From: CAVXXB01 sp963765585
Lineage (GTDB): Bacteria; Calditrichota; Calditrichia; JAJRVZ01
Direction: 5' to 3'
Length of the DNA stretch: 64,000 nt
Assembly (NCBI GenBank): GCA_963765585.1
Contig: CAVXXB010000006.1
Span: forward strand, 62,001-126,000
Positions 1 to 9,175 of the stretch are shown piece after piece. A program made the position numbers and the translations under genes. The stretch's first letter is position 1; the number at the start of each line of letters is the position of its first letter. The notes beneath the pieces are model-generated. The model worked only from the letters and a program-made list of their open reading frames with translations. It did no database searches and was not told where the DNA came from.

Positions 1-830
1 TGCCGGAAGTGATGAAAACAAGTGGTGCAAAGATGGTCGAGGTGGGTGCCACAAACAAAACACATCTATCGGATTACGAAGAAGCGATTAATAATAAAAC
101 AGCCGCCATCATGCTGGTTCATCCCAGTAATTACGAAATTATGGGTTTTACGGCAAAGCCGGAATTGAAGGAAATTATTGAACTTGGTCACAAATATAAT
201 GTGCCGGTTATGTATGATCTGGGAAGTGGCGCACTGATTGATATGCAGAGATTTGGATTTGAATATGAACCGGTTGTTGAAGATATGGTTAAGATGGGGT
301 TTGATCTGATTTCATTTTCCGGGGACAAACTGTTAGGCGGACCACAAGCGGGAATAATTGTAGGCAAATTAAAATGGATAAAAAAAATTAAACAAAACCA
401 CCTGTTACGTGCCCTACGTTGCGACAAAATTACTTTGGGAACGATGGCCGGTGTTTTGCGTGAATATTTACATTCCGGAAATGTAACTGAACGCAATCCC
501 ACCTTGCGATTATTCGGTCGTGATTTGTCGTTTCAGGAAGAACTGATCAACAATCTTATTTCGTCAGTTTCCAGGTCTGAATCAATTGAATTGAAAAAAG
601 TAAGCACTACTGGCAAAGTTGGAAGCGGTGCATATCCTATTGCGAAAATCCCGGCACTTGCATTGAAAATCACTGTTAAGAATCTCACAGCAGAAAAAAT
701 TTCCCGGCATTTCAGGCTGCAGGACGTACCCGTATTTGGATATATTGAAAATGATGAATATTATTTGAGTATGCTGACTGTTTTTCCGGAAGATATAGCA
801 ACCCTTGCTGAAATAATAAACAAAATGTAA
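1..830 (+). CDS. selA: L-seryl-tRNA(Sec) selenium transferase, C-terminal part (cut by window start)
   Basis: Pyridoxal-phosphate enzyme that converts seryl-tRNA(Sec) to selenocysteyl-tRNA(Sec) with selenophosphate. The reading frame is open from the first bases (PEVMKTSGAKM precedes any start), so the N-terminal part lies outside the window. Visible family motifs are VEVGATNKTH, the YDLGSGALID segment, and SFSGDKLLGGPQAG, whose Lys is the expected PLP-linked residue, followed by RALRCDKITLG. selB follows 253 bp downstream on the same strand, so the pair forms the Sec-insertion locus. Neither selD nor tRNA-Sec is visible in this window. Confidence 0.95.
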   Translation, partial: PEVMKTSGAKMVEVGATNKTHLSDYEEAINNKTAAIMLVHPSNYEIMGFTAKPELKEIIELGHKYNVPVMYDLGSGALIDMQRFGFEYEPVVEDMVKMGFDLISFSGDKLLGGPQAGIIVGKLKWIKKIKQNHLLRALRCDKITLGTMAGVLREYLHSGNVTERNPTLRLFGRDLSFQEELINNLISSVSRSESIELKKVSTTGKVGSGAYPIAKIPALALKITVKNLTAEKISRHFRLQDVPVFGYIENDEYYLSMLTVFPEDIATLAEIINKM

Positions 831-888
831 TTAGTTATTTGGTAATTGGTAATTTGAAGTGTACTCAAATTATATTTAAAAAGTTTTA

Positions 889-937
889 CGTCATCCCGAA
901 TCCTGGCCTGCGCCAGGACAAGCTTGATTCGGGATCT
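889..937. repeat. Dispersed palindromic element, GTCATCCCGA family
   Basis: The outer arms GTCATCCCGAATC and GATTCGGGATCT are inverted copies. A second inverted pair, CCTGGC and GCCAGG, sits inside. Similar elements with the same ends occur near 5046, 21340, 39756, 42791 and 48798. It is noncoding and lies between selA and selB. Confidence 0.7.
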
Positions 938-1015
938 ACTACATTTTGATTTACTGTAAGATGCTGAAATAAATTCAGCATGACGTTACTGGAAATTTTA
1001 CTCTGGAAGCGGTTT

Positions 1016-1082
1016 ATGGCCAATGGTCATTTGCCAATAGCCAACTGCCATTTTCTAACTTCTAACCTCTAACTTCTAACTT
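1016..1082 (+). repeat. Heptad-period array abutting the selB start
   Basis: Degenerate 7-bp units run without a break: first of the type (A/T)NNGCCA (GGCCAATGGTCATTTGCCAA), then (TTCTAAC)x4 at 1054-1081. The array ends one or two bases before the selB ATG, so the normal ribosome-binding-site position is occupied by repeat sequence. Confidence 0.8.
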
Positions 1083-1083
1083 T

Positions 1084-3003
1084 ATGAAACGTCACACTAT
1101 CATCGGAACCGCCGGTCACATCGACCATGGAAAAACCGCCCTTATCAAAGCGCTTACCGGCATTGATGCAGACCGTCTGAAAGAAGAAAAAGATCGTGGC
1201 ATCACTATTGACCTGGGATTTGCCTACTGGCGTGATGATGTTACAATCATAGACGTCCCCGGCCATGAAAAATTTATCCGTAACATGGTTGCCGGCGTTA
1301 GTACTATTGATTTTTTCATTCTGGTTATTGCCGCCGATGACGGTATTATGCCGCAAACTATCGAACATCTCGATATTCTAAATTTCTTCAACATTAATCA
1401 GGGTATTGTCGTTATTAATAAATCGGATCTCGCTGACCCGGAATGGCTTTCTCTAATTCAGGAAGAAATTCGTGACCTGATTGACCGGTATGGCCTGGGT
1501 GAGGTTCCTATTATTCCCTGCTCTGCCCACACCGGCCAAAACATCGACCTGGTGAAAGAGCATATTGAAACAAAAATAGCACAACTTGAGGATAAAATTA
1601 CTTCCCGGCCTTTCCGTTTGCCCGTGGACCGTTCATTTTCTATTAAAGGGTTCGGGACCGTTGTCACCGGAACTGTTTTAAGCGGTATGCTGCATAAAGG
1701 TGAAGAAATAAACCTGATGCCATCCGAAAAAGTGGTTAAAGTACGGGGAATTCAGACACATACTTCGGATGTGGAAGAAGTATCACCTGGCTTTCGCGCA
1801 GCAATCAATATACAAGGAATTGGCAAAGAAGAAATAATCCGTGGTGATGTTATCTGTCAGCAAAATACAATGATGGCAGTGTCAGAGTTTTCCGGCATCA
1901 TTAAAACCGTGTCTAAAATTCCGGTTGCAAAGATCCCAAATCATTGCCGGATTCATGCCTATGTGGGAACTGCAGAGTGTCCCGGTGAATTAATCTGGTA
2001 TGATCAATCCAGATTTCTTCAGGAAAACCAGGAGTATCGCGTTCGTATTAAATTAACGAGACCGCTTACGGCCACACGTTCAGACGCATTTCTCGTCAGA
2101 TTACACTCACCTGTAATTACACTGGCCGGCGGCAAGATCCTGGAAGTAAATCCAGGTCGAATAAGACATCACGAAGAGGAATGGACAAATTATTTTAGGC
2201 AAATTTCATCCCCGGAACTGACAGAAGTGATTGAAACTATGATCCTGCATCATGGCCTGTCTACCCTGTCCTTATCCACATTACAAAAAAAACTTTTTGA
2301 AGATATATCAGAATTAACCAAAATTATTGACGATCTGGTCAAACGAAAAAAAATTCGATCTTTTAATATCAAAGGTGAAGATCATTTTATTCACGAGAAA
2401 GCCTTCCTTCAGTTTTGTGACGATATTATGACATCCATTACGCATTTCCATAAAACAATGGCGCATAAACCTGGTATAAACCAGACAGAACTGATCAATG
2501 CGATGGGAAAATCCTGGGTGGCTTCAGAAATTCTGTCCGCCGCTTTAAGAAAACTTGTTAATGGTGAACTGATCAAAATTGAGCAGAATTTAATTTCAAA
2601 ATCCGGATTTAAAATTCAGATGAGTAAGGATGCCGATGAAGTCCGGAGCAGCGTTTTGTCCCGGTTAGAGCAAAGTAAATTTGCGCCGCCAACACCATCC
2701 GAACTGGCTGGGGAACTCGGGATTTCTGAAGCTGAAAGCCGCTCATTGTTTGCCATGCTCGCCAAAGAGAAACAAATAATCCTGATACAGGGGACTTTTT
2801 ATCTGCACCAGAAAAACTGGCAACAGTTGCTTGATTACTTAAAAAGTTACTTTTCAGATCAACCGGAAATGCCGGTTCCGACCCTAAAAGAGTTCATCCA
2901 GACCACACGTAAATATGCCATACCACTGTTTGAATATCTTGACTCGGAAGGCTATACCGAACGGGCAGGTGATGTGAGGAAAAAGGGATATAGATTGGAT
3001 TGA
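1084..3003 (+). CDS. selB: Selenocysteine-specific translation elongation factor
   Basis: GTPase that delivers Sec-tRNA(Sec) to UGA codons carrying a SECIS element. The 639 residues match the usual length. G1 is GTAGHIDHGKT (residues 8-18), G3 is DVPGHEKFIRNM and G4 is NKSD, followed by EF-Tu-like beta-barrel domains and a C-terminal half with winged-helix character that should bind SECIS RNA. The ATG has no Shine-Dalgarno sequence because a TTCTAAC heptad array reaches it. With selA upstream, the organism should make selenoproteins, but no gene in the window shows a convincing in-frame Sec TGA. Confidence 0.97.
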   Translation: MKRHTIIGTAGHIDHGKTALIKALTGIDADRLKEEKDRGITIDLGFAYWRDDVTIIDVPGHEKFIRNMVAGVSTIDFFILVIAADDGIMPQTIEHLDILNFFNINQGIVVINKSDLADPEWLSLIQEEIRDLIDRYGLGEVPIIPCSAHTGQNIDLVKEHIETKIAQLEDKITSRPFRLPVDRSFSIKGFGTVVTGTVLSGMLHKGEEINLMPSEKVVKVRGIQTHTSDVEEVSPGFRAAINIQGIGKEEIIRGDVICQQNTMMAVSEFSGIIKTVSKIPVAKIPNHCRIHAYVGTAECPGELIWYDQSRFLQENQEYRVRIKLTRPLTATRSDAFLVRLHSPVITLAGGKILEVNPGRIRHHEEEWTNYFRQISSPELTEVIETMILHHGLSTLSLSTLQKKLFEDISELTKIIDDLVKRKKIRSFNIKGEDHFIHEKAFLQFCDDIMTSITHFHKTMAHKPGINQTELINAMGKSWVASEILSAALRKLVNGELIKIEQNLISKSGFKIQMSKDADEVRSSVLSRLEQSKFAPPTPSELAGELGISEAESRSLFAMLAKEKQIILIQGTFYLHQKNWQQLLDYLKSYFSDQPEMPVPTLKEFIQTTRKYAIPLFEYLDSEGYTERAGDVRKKGYRLD

Positions 3004-3029
3004 TGTGGTGGCTAACTAAATTTTAGTCT

Positions 3030-3310
3030 ATTTCAAGTCCCTGAGTCCCTAAGTCCCTAGGCACCAAAATGTCATTCTGTCCGCCGTGAGGCGGATCCGC
3101 CTACCCAGGCTGTTGCAGATTCATTAATTTAGGTGCTAAAGCACCAACTAATTATAGGGATATTTTTATTCCCCGTCTTAAAAGCCGGGGCTAGTCATTT
3201 GTTTTATATGAAGCTGCAAAAAGTCATTTGCCCTGCGCCTTAGCGCAGGGATATCTGGATCTCAACAAATATAGGGGCTTTAGCCCAAAATGTACTGGTT
3301 TTACAACAGC
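3030..3310. repeat. Octad array plus multi-hairpin intergenic repeat block
   Basis: There is no gene between selB and the amidase. The block begins with an 8-bp-period array (AGTCCCTG, AGTCCCTA, AGTCCCTA at about 3036-3060). It is followed by hairpins GGTGCT/AGCACC, CCCTGCGC/GCGCAGGG and GGGGCT/AGCCC. The plan (three GC-rich hairpins in AT-rich spacers) resembles the tandem units at 10.4-11.6 kb, but the sequence is different. Confidence 0.6.
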
Positions 3311-3357
3311 CTGTACCGGCGGACAGGATGACATTTTTTCAAGTCGCAGTTTGAGAA

Positions 3358-4464
3358 TTAAAACCCCTCCGGATGTTTTTTATGAAACTCAGTTGCCCTC
3401 TGATATGCATCGGCAAAGGCAATTAGTTTGCCCTCTTCATACAAGCGACCTGTAAACGATATACTCACCGGTGAATTATTTTCATTAAAACCATTTGGTA
3501 AAACCACACAGGGGTGACCGGTCAAATTTGTTAACAATAAATTATCACTAAATGATGGGGCCAGATATATATCAACCTCATTCATAAGTTTGTGCATTTC
3601 CTGAATGAGCTGATAGCGCAGACGATTGGCCTGAATATATTCAACCGCTGGAATAAACCGCGATGCCCGGAAGACATTTGGCCAGGCATTACGGATCTGT
3701 CGTACCAGCTGATCATCTTTATTGGATAATGTCAGTTCATCAAATGCCGCTGCTGCCTCGGCACTTAAGATAAAGGAGAGTGAAGAAACCGGCATATCCG
3801 GCAAATCGATCGGTATTAATTCAATCCCCATTGATCTGATTTTCTCAAGCGTCAGGCTGTCACTTTCTTTCATACCATAATCTTCATCAAAAGCCGATTT
3901 CAAATAACCCACCCTTAGTTGTTTAATATTCATCCGGGCGTCATAGTGAAATGGATAATCTGTTACAGATTGGTCTTTGCCATCCGGCCCATATATTGCA
4001 TTAAATACGATGGCACAGTCCTCAACAGTGCGGCAAATCGGGCCCAGTTTATCCATAGACCAGCTCAGCGCCATCGCGCCTGCCCTGCTGACACGCCCAA
4101 AAGTCGGACGTAAACCTGTAATACCGCAACGGGTTGAGGGCGATACAATTGATCCCCAGGTTTCTGAGCCAATGGCAAACGGGACAAGACCGGCCGCGGT
4201 AGCCGATGCCGATCCGGCTGATGAGCCGCTGGATCCCTGCTCCAGATTCCAGGGATTTCGGGTTTTTTCTCCAAACCAGACATCCCCCCAGGCCAGCGCG
4301 CCTAAAGTCAGTTTGGCGACCAGGACCGCCCCGGCATCATGTAATTTTTTTATTACGGTTGCATCTTCATCAAATTGCTGGTCTTTATATGGCACAGCAC
4401 CCCAGGTAGTTTTATATCCTTTTTTTGCCAACAGATCTTTTGCGCCATAGGGAATTCCATGCAA
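3358..4464 (-). pseudogene. Amidase signature protein, C-terminal part after a frameshift
   Basis: Carries the catalytic core of an amidase-signature hydrolase. MHGIPYGAKDLLA holds the Lys base, GSSGSSAGSASA the cis-Ser, and GSETWGSIVSPS the nucleophile Ser region. Homologous reading actually continues upstream to about 4500 (ADEEIAAGKYRGPLHGIP). There one extra G after GAAAAAG puts the N-terminal part (4496-5005) in another frame. Together the two parts make about 535 residues, a normal length. The substrate cannot be predicted. Whether the break is real or a sequencing error is undecided. Confidence 0.85.
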
Positions 4465-4495
4465 CGGACCGCGATATTTTCCTGCAGCGATTTCT

Positions 4496-5005
4496 TCATC
4501 GGCCTTTTTCAGCTTCCTGCAAGGCCAGATCTTCGGTCAGGGTTATGACACAATGCAGCTTTGAATCATATTTTTTAAGACGGTCTAAGAAGAATTGGGT
4601 TAATTTGAGTGAGGTGATTTTTTTTGTCCGGATCAGGACAGCCAGATCCCGAACAGAATAAAATGCCAGATCCTGCATATTTTCAGGCAATGTAACACGA
4701 TTTGCTGAGCCAAGAATGAATTTGGATTTACCTACGGGCGGCCGGAAATTAAGCGGTAAGGGGTTAAACTGAAGCGCCGGCGGAACCGAATTAGCCAGAT
4801 TTTGTTCACGGATTTTTTTATAGGATTCAAGCTCATTCTCCAGATCACCTAAAAGCGAATCCCGCTCGGCATTGGTAAAATTGAGCCCGAAAATTCGCTC
4901 GGCATTGCGAACAGTTTCATTATTGATTGTGGTATCGGATTCATCCTGGCAACCAAGTAATGTGAAAAAAAATGATAATATTATAAGAACCTGTAGATTT
5001 CGCAT
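4496..5005 (-). pseudogene. Amidase signature lipoprotein, N-terminal part before a frameshift
   Basis: Begins with a lipoprotein signal (hydrophobic VLIILSFFFTLLG followed by Cys 19), so the intact enzyme would be membrane-anchored outside the cytoplasm. The helical N-terminal region of amidases follows, with DLAVLIRTKKITSLKLTQFFLDRL and ITLTEDLALQEAEK. It stops a few codons after the shift site near 4500; removing one base there joins it in frame to the catalytic part. Confidence 0.8.
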
Positions 5006-5039
5006 CGGTTTATCCCTTATTTTTAATTCTTGCTAAATT

Positions 5040-5260
5040 TGATGTTGTCATCCTGTCCCGGGACGGGATCCTATGGAAAAGGACCTTTTATCAAGAAGCA
5101 CAAAAATCCCTGCAATATGACATTGCCGTTGGATCTTACGATTTAGATTTTTCCTTTCCGCTCAACTTAGGCCACCCCTACAGGGTTAAATATTTCCACA
5201 TATCTTGCGCCGGCGGGTTACACCCGCCGCTATAAATATCACGCCTCTGCCGGGGCGTTA
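5040..5260. repeat. Intergenic palindromes between amidase and idi
   Basis: No gene is seen. The stretch holds a GTCATCCTGTCCCGGGACGG element (about 5046-5080) and a GC hairpin CCGGCGGG/CCCGCCG near 5208-5232, both of dispersed-repeat type. Confidence 0.5.
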
Positions 5261-5294
5261 CCTATTTATTTTTTATATCCATTTAAAGATTACT

Positions 5295-5858
5295 CTATAG
5301 CATCAAAATCTCATCCATAAAATCCTGCCGGATCCTGGCCCACTCCATTTTGAACCAGGGACTATAAGGATCGGGGTTTGTTTCTAACTCTTTATTTAAT
5401 TCATCGATTGATATATATTTAATGTCCGCAATTTCAGTTGGATTTATACTAACCGTGTCATTCGATTTGCCGATATAAACCGAACATAATTCATTTTCAC
5501 TGCCTATATCATAATATTTTGCCTGATATTGAAAACGAAATAAATATTTTAGATTTGTATCAATGCCTAATTCTTCTTTAAGGCGGCGATGTGTGGCCTG
5601 ATCTGTTTCTTCTCCTTTGCGGGGATGGCTGCAGCAACTATTTGACCAGATTAGCGGCCATAGCATCTTTTCTTCACTTCGCTGCTGTAGTAGGAGTTCG
5701 TTGGAATCATTAAAAATGAAAATTGAAAAGGCCCGGTGCAGATCACCCTCTCCCAGGTGGCAGGCAAGTTTATCTTTATATCCCCGCACTGTATCATCCG
5801 GCTCGACAAGAATTAATTTTTCATCATCAAACGATACAATATTTCCGTCTTTTGACAT
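5295..5858 (-). CDS. idi: Isopentenyl-diphosphate delta-isomerase, type I
   Basis: Nudix-fold metal enzyme that interconverts IPP and DMAPP. Diagnostic features are the WSNSCCSHPRKGEE segment with the catalytic Cys and metal-binding His, the Nudix-like RRLKEELGI, and the conserved end PWFKMEW. The 187 residues fit the type I family. It is the last gene of the mevalonate operon, starting 8 bp after the HMG-CoA reductase/mevalonate kinase stop. Confidence 0.95.
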   Translation of the reverse strand: MSKDGNIVSFDDEKLILVEPDDTVRGYKDKLACHLGEGDLHRAFSIFIFNDSNELLLQQRSEEKMLWPLIWSNSCCSHPRKGEETDQATHRRLKEELGIDTNLKYLFRFQYQAKYYDIGSENELCSVYIGKSNDTVSINPTEIADIKYISIDELNKELETNPDPYSPWFKMEWARIRQDFMDEILML

Positions 5859-5866
5859 AATTACCC

Positions 5867-8116
5867 CTATCCGATTTCCGTTATTAGTGCTTTATAGCCT
5901 GATTTACGAATGGCATGTGCGACTTTTTCTGCATTTTCCGGACAGATTGCGACGATTGCACCACCACCGCCGGCACCTGTCAATTTAGCCCCAATCGCAC
6001 CATTTCTTCTTGCAACATCAATCAGCACTTCCAATTCCTGGGATGATACCTGTAGTGCATTTAATAATCCCTGGTTAATATTCATCAGTTCTCCCAGCTG
6101 CTCCAGTTTGTAATCTTCAATTGCTTCTACTGCCTGTAAAGACAAGTCATCAATTTCTTTAAATATCCGGTTATATAGTTTTTTATTATTTTCCCATCTC
6201 TGATGAACGCCGGAGACCATCCGGGCGGTGAGGCTTTCAATACCACTAATCCCGATTACAATGGGTATGGATTTTTTAATTTTCAATTCCTGCATAAATG
6301 GTGGTTCACCCTTTTTAAACAGAATGAATTTTCCATATGTCGCCAGTGTGTTATCAATCCCGGACGCATTTCCATGGGCAAGTATTTCAGATTCATATGC
6401 CAGTTTATTAATCTCCTCGGCTGAGAGTTTTAAATCGTATTGATCATCCAGCGCGCGTACGATTGCAACGGCCAATGCGGCTGATCCACCCAACCCCATG
6501 GCTCTGGGTATATGGGGCACCACTTCAATTTTCATTCCCCGGTCCTGCAAATTCAGTTTTTCGAGAATCAAATCAAGCGACTTATAAATTGAATATTTAT
6601 GATCTGCACCCCGTTGTATTTTTTCTTCGACACCCCACCTTGGAATAAGCAGATGCACACCGTTTGAATTATCCCACACTTTCGCCTGCATGGCCAGATT
6701 GATTGGCGCTGCGATGGCATGCACGCCATAAATAACAGCATGCTCACCTAATAATATGACTTTTCCATAACCTGAAGGAAATCCTTCAATGGTTTCAGTA
6801 TCATCAATCTGGGTAACAAGTTCATCCGTTTGCTCCTGAAAATGTTGTAATATTTCTTTTGCCCGCCAAACCTTGATATTTCCATCTTCTACCAGCCGTT
6901 CAACCACATCATCAAACATTTCCGGCGGTGCGCCGGCAGATACGGCAACACTTCTGGCATGCAATGTCATATGCCCTTGTTGTATTCCTTCGGTGACCAG
7001 CGCTTTGAGTGCCGAGAAATTTTGCGCAAGGCCAACCGCACCCATTACTTCAGCCAGTTCTTTGGATGATTTGACATTTAATATATTCTGTGCAACCCCG
7101 ACCGCCGGATTCGATTGTAATGATCCACCAACAATACCGACCTTTAGAGGCAGTTCGATGCAACCAAGAAGATCTCCGTTATCTGCTTTTTCCCAATTAG
7201 TCAGACTGGTATAATTATTTCCGCGCGCAGCATATGCATGTGCCGCGGCTTCAATTGCCCGCCAATCATTTCCGGTTGCAATTGCTACCGCATCAATACC
7301 GTTCATAATTCCTTTATTATGCGTCGTAGCACGATATCTGTCGACGGTAGCAAAATCATTGGCCACTATAATTCCGTCTCGTGCTTCCTCACCGCTATAG
7401 CCTTTTCCATCAAGTAATTTTGTCGGAATCCGGCACCTTGCCTTAACCATTGACCGGTCGGTTAGATTGGATAATATTCTTAAGAACACCTTACCATCGC
7501 TGATTTTTTCAATAAGTGATGCGACCGTTTCGCACATGCTGTTTACCAGATTGGCACCCATCGCATCCTGGGTATCGACAATCAGATGTACAACGACCAT
7601 ATCGCCACGGTCCGATGATCCGGGATGAATGATCACCTCTACATCTTTGACACCGCCACCACGTGCCACCATCTTCGGGTGAAGACTATTGGCCAGATTG
7701 ATAATTTCCTTTTTGTTCTGCATGATCGAATGTTGTGCTTTTGTAGGATGGTCCACATCAACTATCTGGATCTGACCAATCATTAAGGGATCATCACTCT
7801 CACAAAAAAATCCACCTGAATTTCGGATTGTTTTTGCGGCTGAACTTACGGCTGCCACAATGGATGGTTCTTCTACTACCATGGGAATAACATATGGTTT
7901 TTCATTTATCAAAAAATTCAATCCTAATCCAAGAGGCATGCCAAAAACGCCAATCACATTTTCGATCATCTTATCCGCTTCGGAAATTGTCAGAACATTG
8001 TCACCATTAAAAAATGAAAAATATTCTTCTTTACTCAGGATTCCTTTTTCCCTGAGAATTTCCAGCCGTTCCGGTATTGACATTTTATAAAATTTTGGAA
8101 TTCTTGAACGATCCAT
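5867..8116 (-). CDS. Fused class II HMG-CoA reductase and mevalonate kinase
   Basis: A 749-residue bifunctional protein. Residues 1 to about 430 are a class II HMG-CoA reductase with the expected catalytic residues: Glu83 in VVEEPSIVAA, Lys268 in THNKGIMNGIDA, Asp284 in TGND and His386 in GHMTLHARS. From about 445 to the end is a GHMP mevalonate kinase: GKVILLGEHAVIYG, the ATP loop PRAMGLGGSAALA and the C-terminal KLTGAGGGGAIVA. The protein would make mevalonate and phosphorylate it. No frameshift is needed to join the halves. It lies 17 bp after phosphomevalonate kinase and 8 bp before idi, as expected in one transcript. The two activities are separate proteins in the bacterial pathways I know well. 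Confidence 0.95.
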   Translation of the reverse strand: MDRSRIPKFYKMSIPERLEILREKGILSKEEYFSFFNGDNVLTISEADKMIENVIGVFGMPLGLGLNFLINEKPYVIPMVVEEPSIVAAVSSAAKTIRNSGGFFCESDDPLMIGQIQIVDVDHPTKAQHSIMQNKKEIINLANSLHPKMVARGGGVKDVEVIIHPGSSDRGDMVVVHLIVDTQDAMGANLVNSMCETVASLIEKISDGKVFLRILSNLTDRSMVKARCRIPTKLLDGKGYSGEEARDGIIVANDFATVDRYRATTHNKGIMNGIDAVAIATGNDWRAIEAAAHAYAARGNNYTSLTNWEKADNGDLLGCIELPLKVGIVGGSLQSNPAVGVAQNILNVKSSKELAEVMGAVGLAQNFSALKALVTEGIQQGHMTLHARSVAVSAGAPPEMFDDVVERLVEDGNIKVWRAKEILQHFQEQTDELVTQIDDTETIEGFPSGYGKVILLGEHAVIYGVHAIAAPINLAMQAKVWDNSNGVHLLIPRWGVEEKIQRGADHKYSIYKSLDLILEKLNLQDRGMKIEVVPHIPRAMGLGGSAALAVAIVRALDDQYDLKLSAEEINKLAYESEILAHGNASGIDNTLATYGKFILFKKGEPPFMQELKIKKSIPIVIGISGIESLTARMVSGVHQRWENNKKLYNRIFKEIDDLSLQAVEAIEDYKLEQLGELMNINQGLLNALQVSSQELEVLIDVARRNGAIGAKLTGAGGGGAIVAICPENAEKVAHAIRKSGYKALITEIG

Positions 8117-8133
8117 GACAAAGCACCTGTGTT

Positions 8134-9174
8134 TTAGTGATCAATGAAGTGAACACCCATTTCTTCTGCTGAGATATCCATAACGTCAATATTTTTACTA
8201 ACCAGTTTTTTGTGAAGATCCTGATAGATTGTTTCTGAAGAACAAAAGGCGATTCCCAGATCCCCGCCGCCCGCGCCTGACGGCTTATAAACTGCGCCAA
8301 GATTCATTACTTCTTCGGCAATATCACAATGATTTTTCGATATAATTGGGATTCCCGCTTTTTCTCCCATAATTTTCATTTGCAGATAGTACTCCTTTAC
8401 AATATCTAAGAATGCTTTTGTATCAGTTGAATAACTTTGACAACCCTGATTTGCAAGATCCTTTAGTTTATTAATCAATTCCGAAAATATTTGAGGATTG
8501 GACTGTTGAAATATGTTTAGAGTTTCGAGCATATCACTTGTTGATGCAGCTTCCCCGGACCATATGTATATCATATATAAATCACTGTTTTTATTTACTT
8601 TAACGACTCCATCAGGTGCAATCACCATTTTATACTTAAGTATGCTTCCAAAAACACTGGCAGCGATATCAATTCCACTCCCCTTTTTCCCCTGTGCAGT
8701 AAAATGAACATCATGACTCATTTTAAATAAATTATCAGGCGAAACTGTATAGTTGTTAAACTCCAACAATGCTTTTAAAATGGCAACTGAAAAAGCCGCA
8801 CTGGAACCCAGTCCCAATTTGCTCCCGGTCAACCGATGATAGAAATCAGATGTATCGGCTGTTATCACACAGGGGTGGAATTTTAAACCATTGTCTTTTA
8901 AAAATTGATACACATGCTGAACAGCATGTTGCGCAAACGTCAGATCGGATAGCACAGGTGTCAGAAATTCTAATTCAGATTGATCATCCAGTCGAAATCT
9001 GAATTCAGAACCGGGTATATTTTTTGCGCGGAAAATGGACTCTTCAGTAATCGATGATTTGACAGTCACTTTGCAATAACGATCGACACTTGTGACAAGT
9101 GATTCTGATCCGTAAAGGACCGCATATTCTCCGATGATAATGAGTTTACCCGGTGCTAACCAAGTTCTATCCAA
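8134..9174 (-). CDS. Phosphomevalonate kinase (GHMP family)
   Basis: ATP-dependent conversion of mevalonate 5-phosphate to the diphosphate. GHMP motifs are LAPGKLIIIGEYAVLYG at the N-terminus, GSKLGLGSSAAFSVA (ATP loop) and KPSGAGGGDLGIA at the C-terminus. The start is a TTG one base after the decarboxylase stop, which suggests translational coupling; no ATG fits the conserved N-terminus. The assignment as phosphomevalonate kinase rather than another GHMP kinase rests on the N-terminal pattern and the operon, where all other steps are accounted for. Confidence 0.9.
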   Translation of the reverse strand: MDRTWLAPGKLIIIGEYAVLYGSESLVTSVDRYCKVTVKSSITEESIFRAKNIPGSEFRFRLDDQSELEFLTPVLSDLTFAQHAVQHVYQFLKDNGLKFHPCVITADTSDFYHRLTGSKLGLGSSAAFSVAILKALLEFNNYTVSPDNLFKMSHDVHFTAQGKKGSGIDIAASVFGSILKYKMVIAPDGVVKVNKNSDLYMIYIWSGEAASTSDMLETLNIFQQSNPQIFSELINKLKDLANQGCQSYSTDTKAFLDIVKEYYLQMKIMGEKAGIPIISKNHCDIAEEVMNLGAVYKPSGAGGGDLGIAFCSSETIYQDLHKKLVSKNIDVMDISAEEMGVHFIDH

Positions 9175-9175
9175 A

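Noticed and set aside
831..1083. tRNA-Sec (selC) near selA/selB
   Set aside because: The interval holds only a palindromic element and heptad arrays; no 90-base tRNA-like fold with anticodon TCA was found here or in the other gaps.
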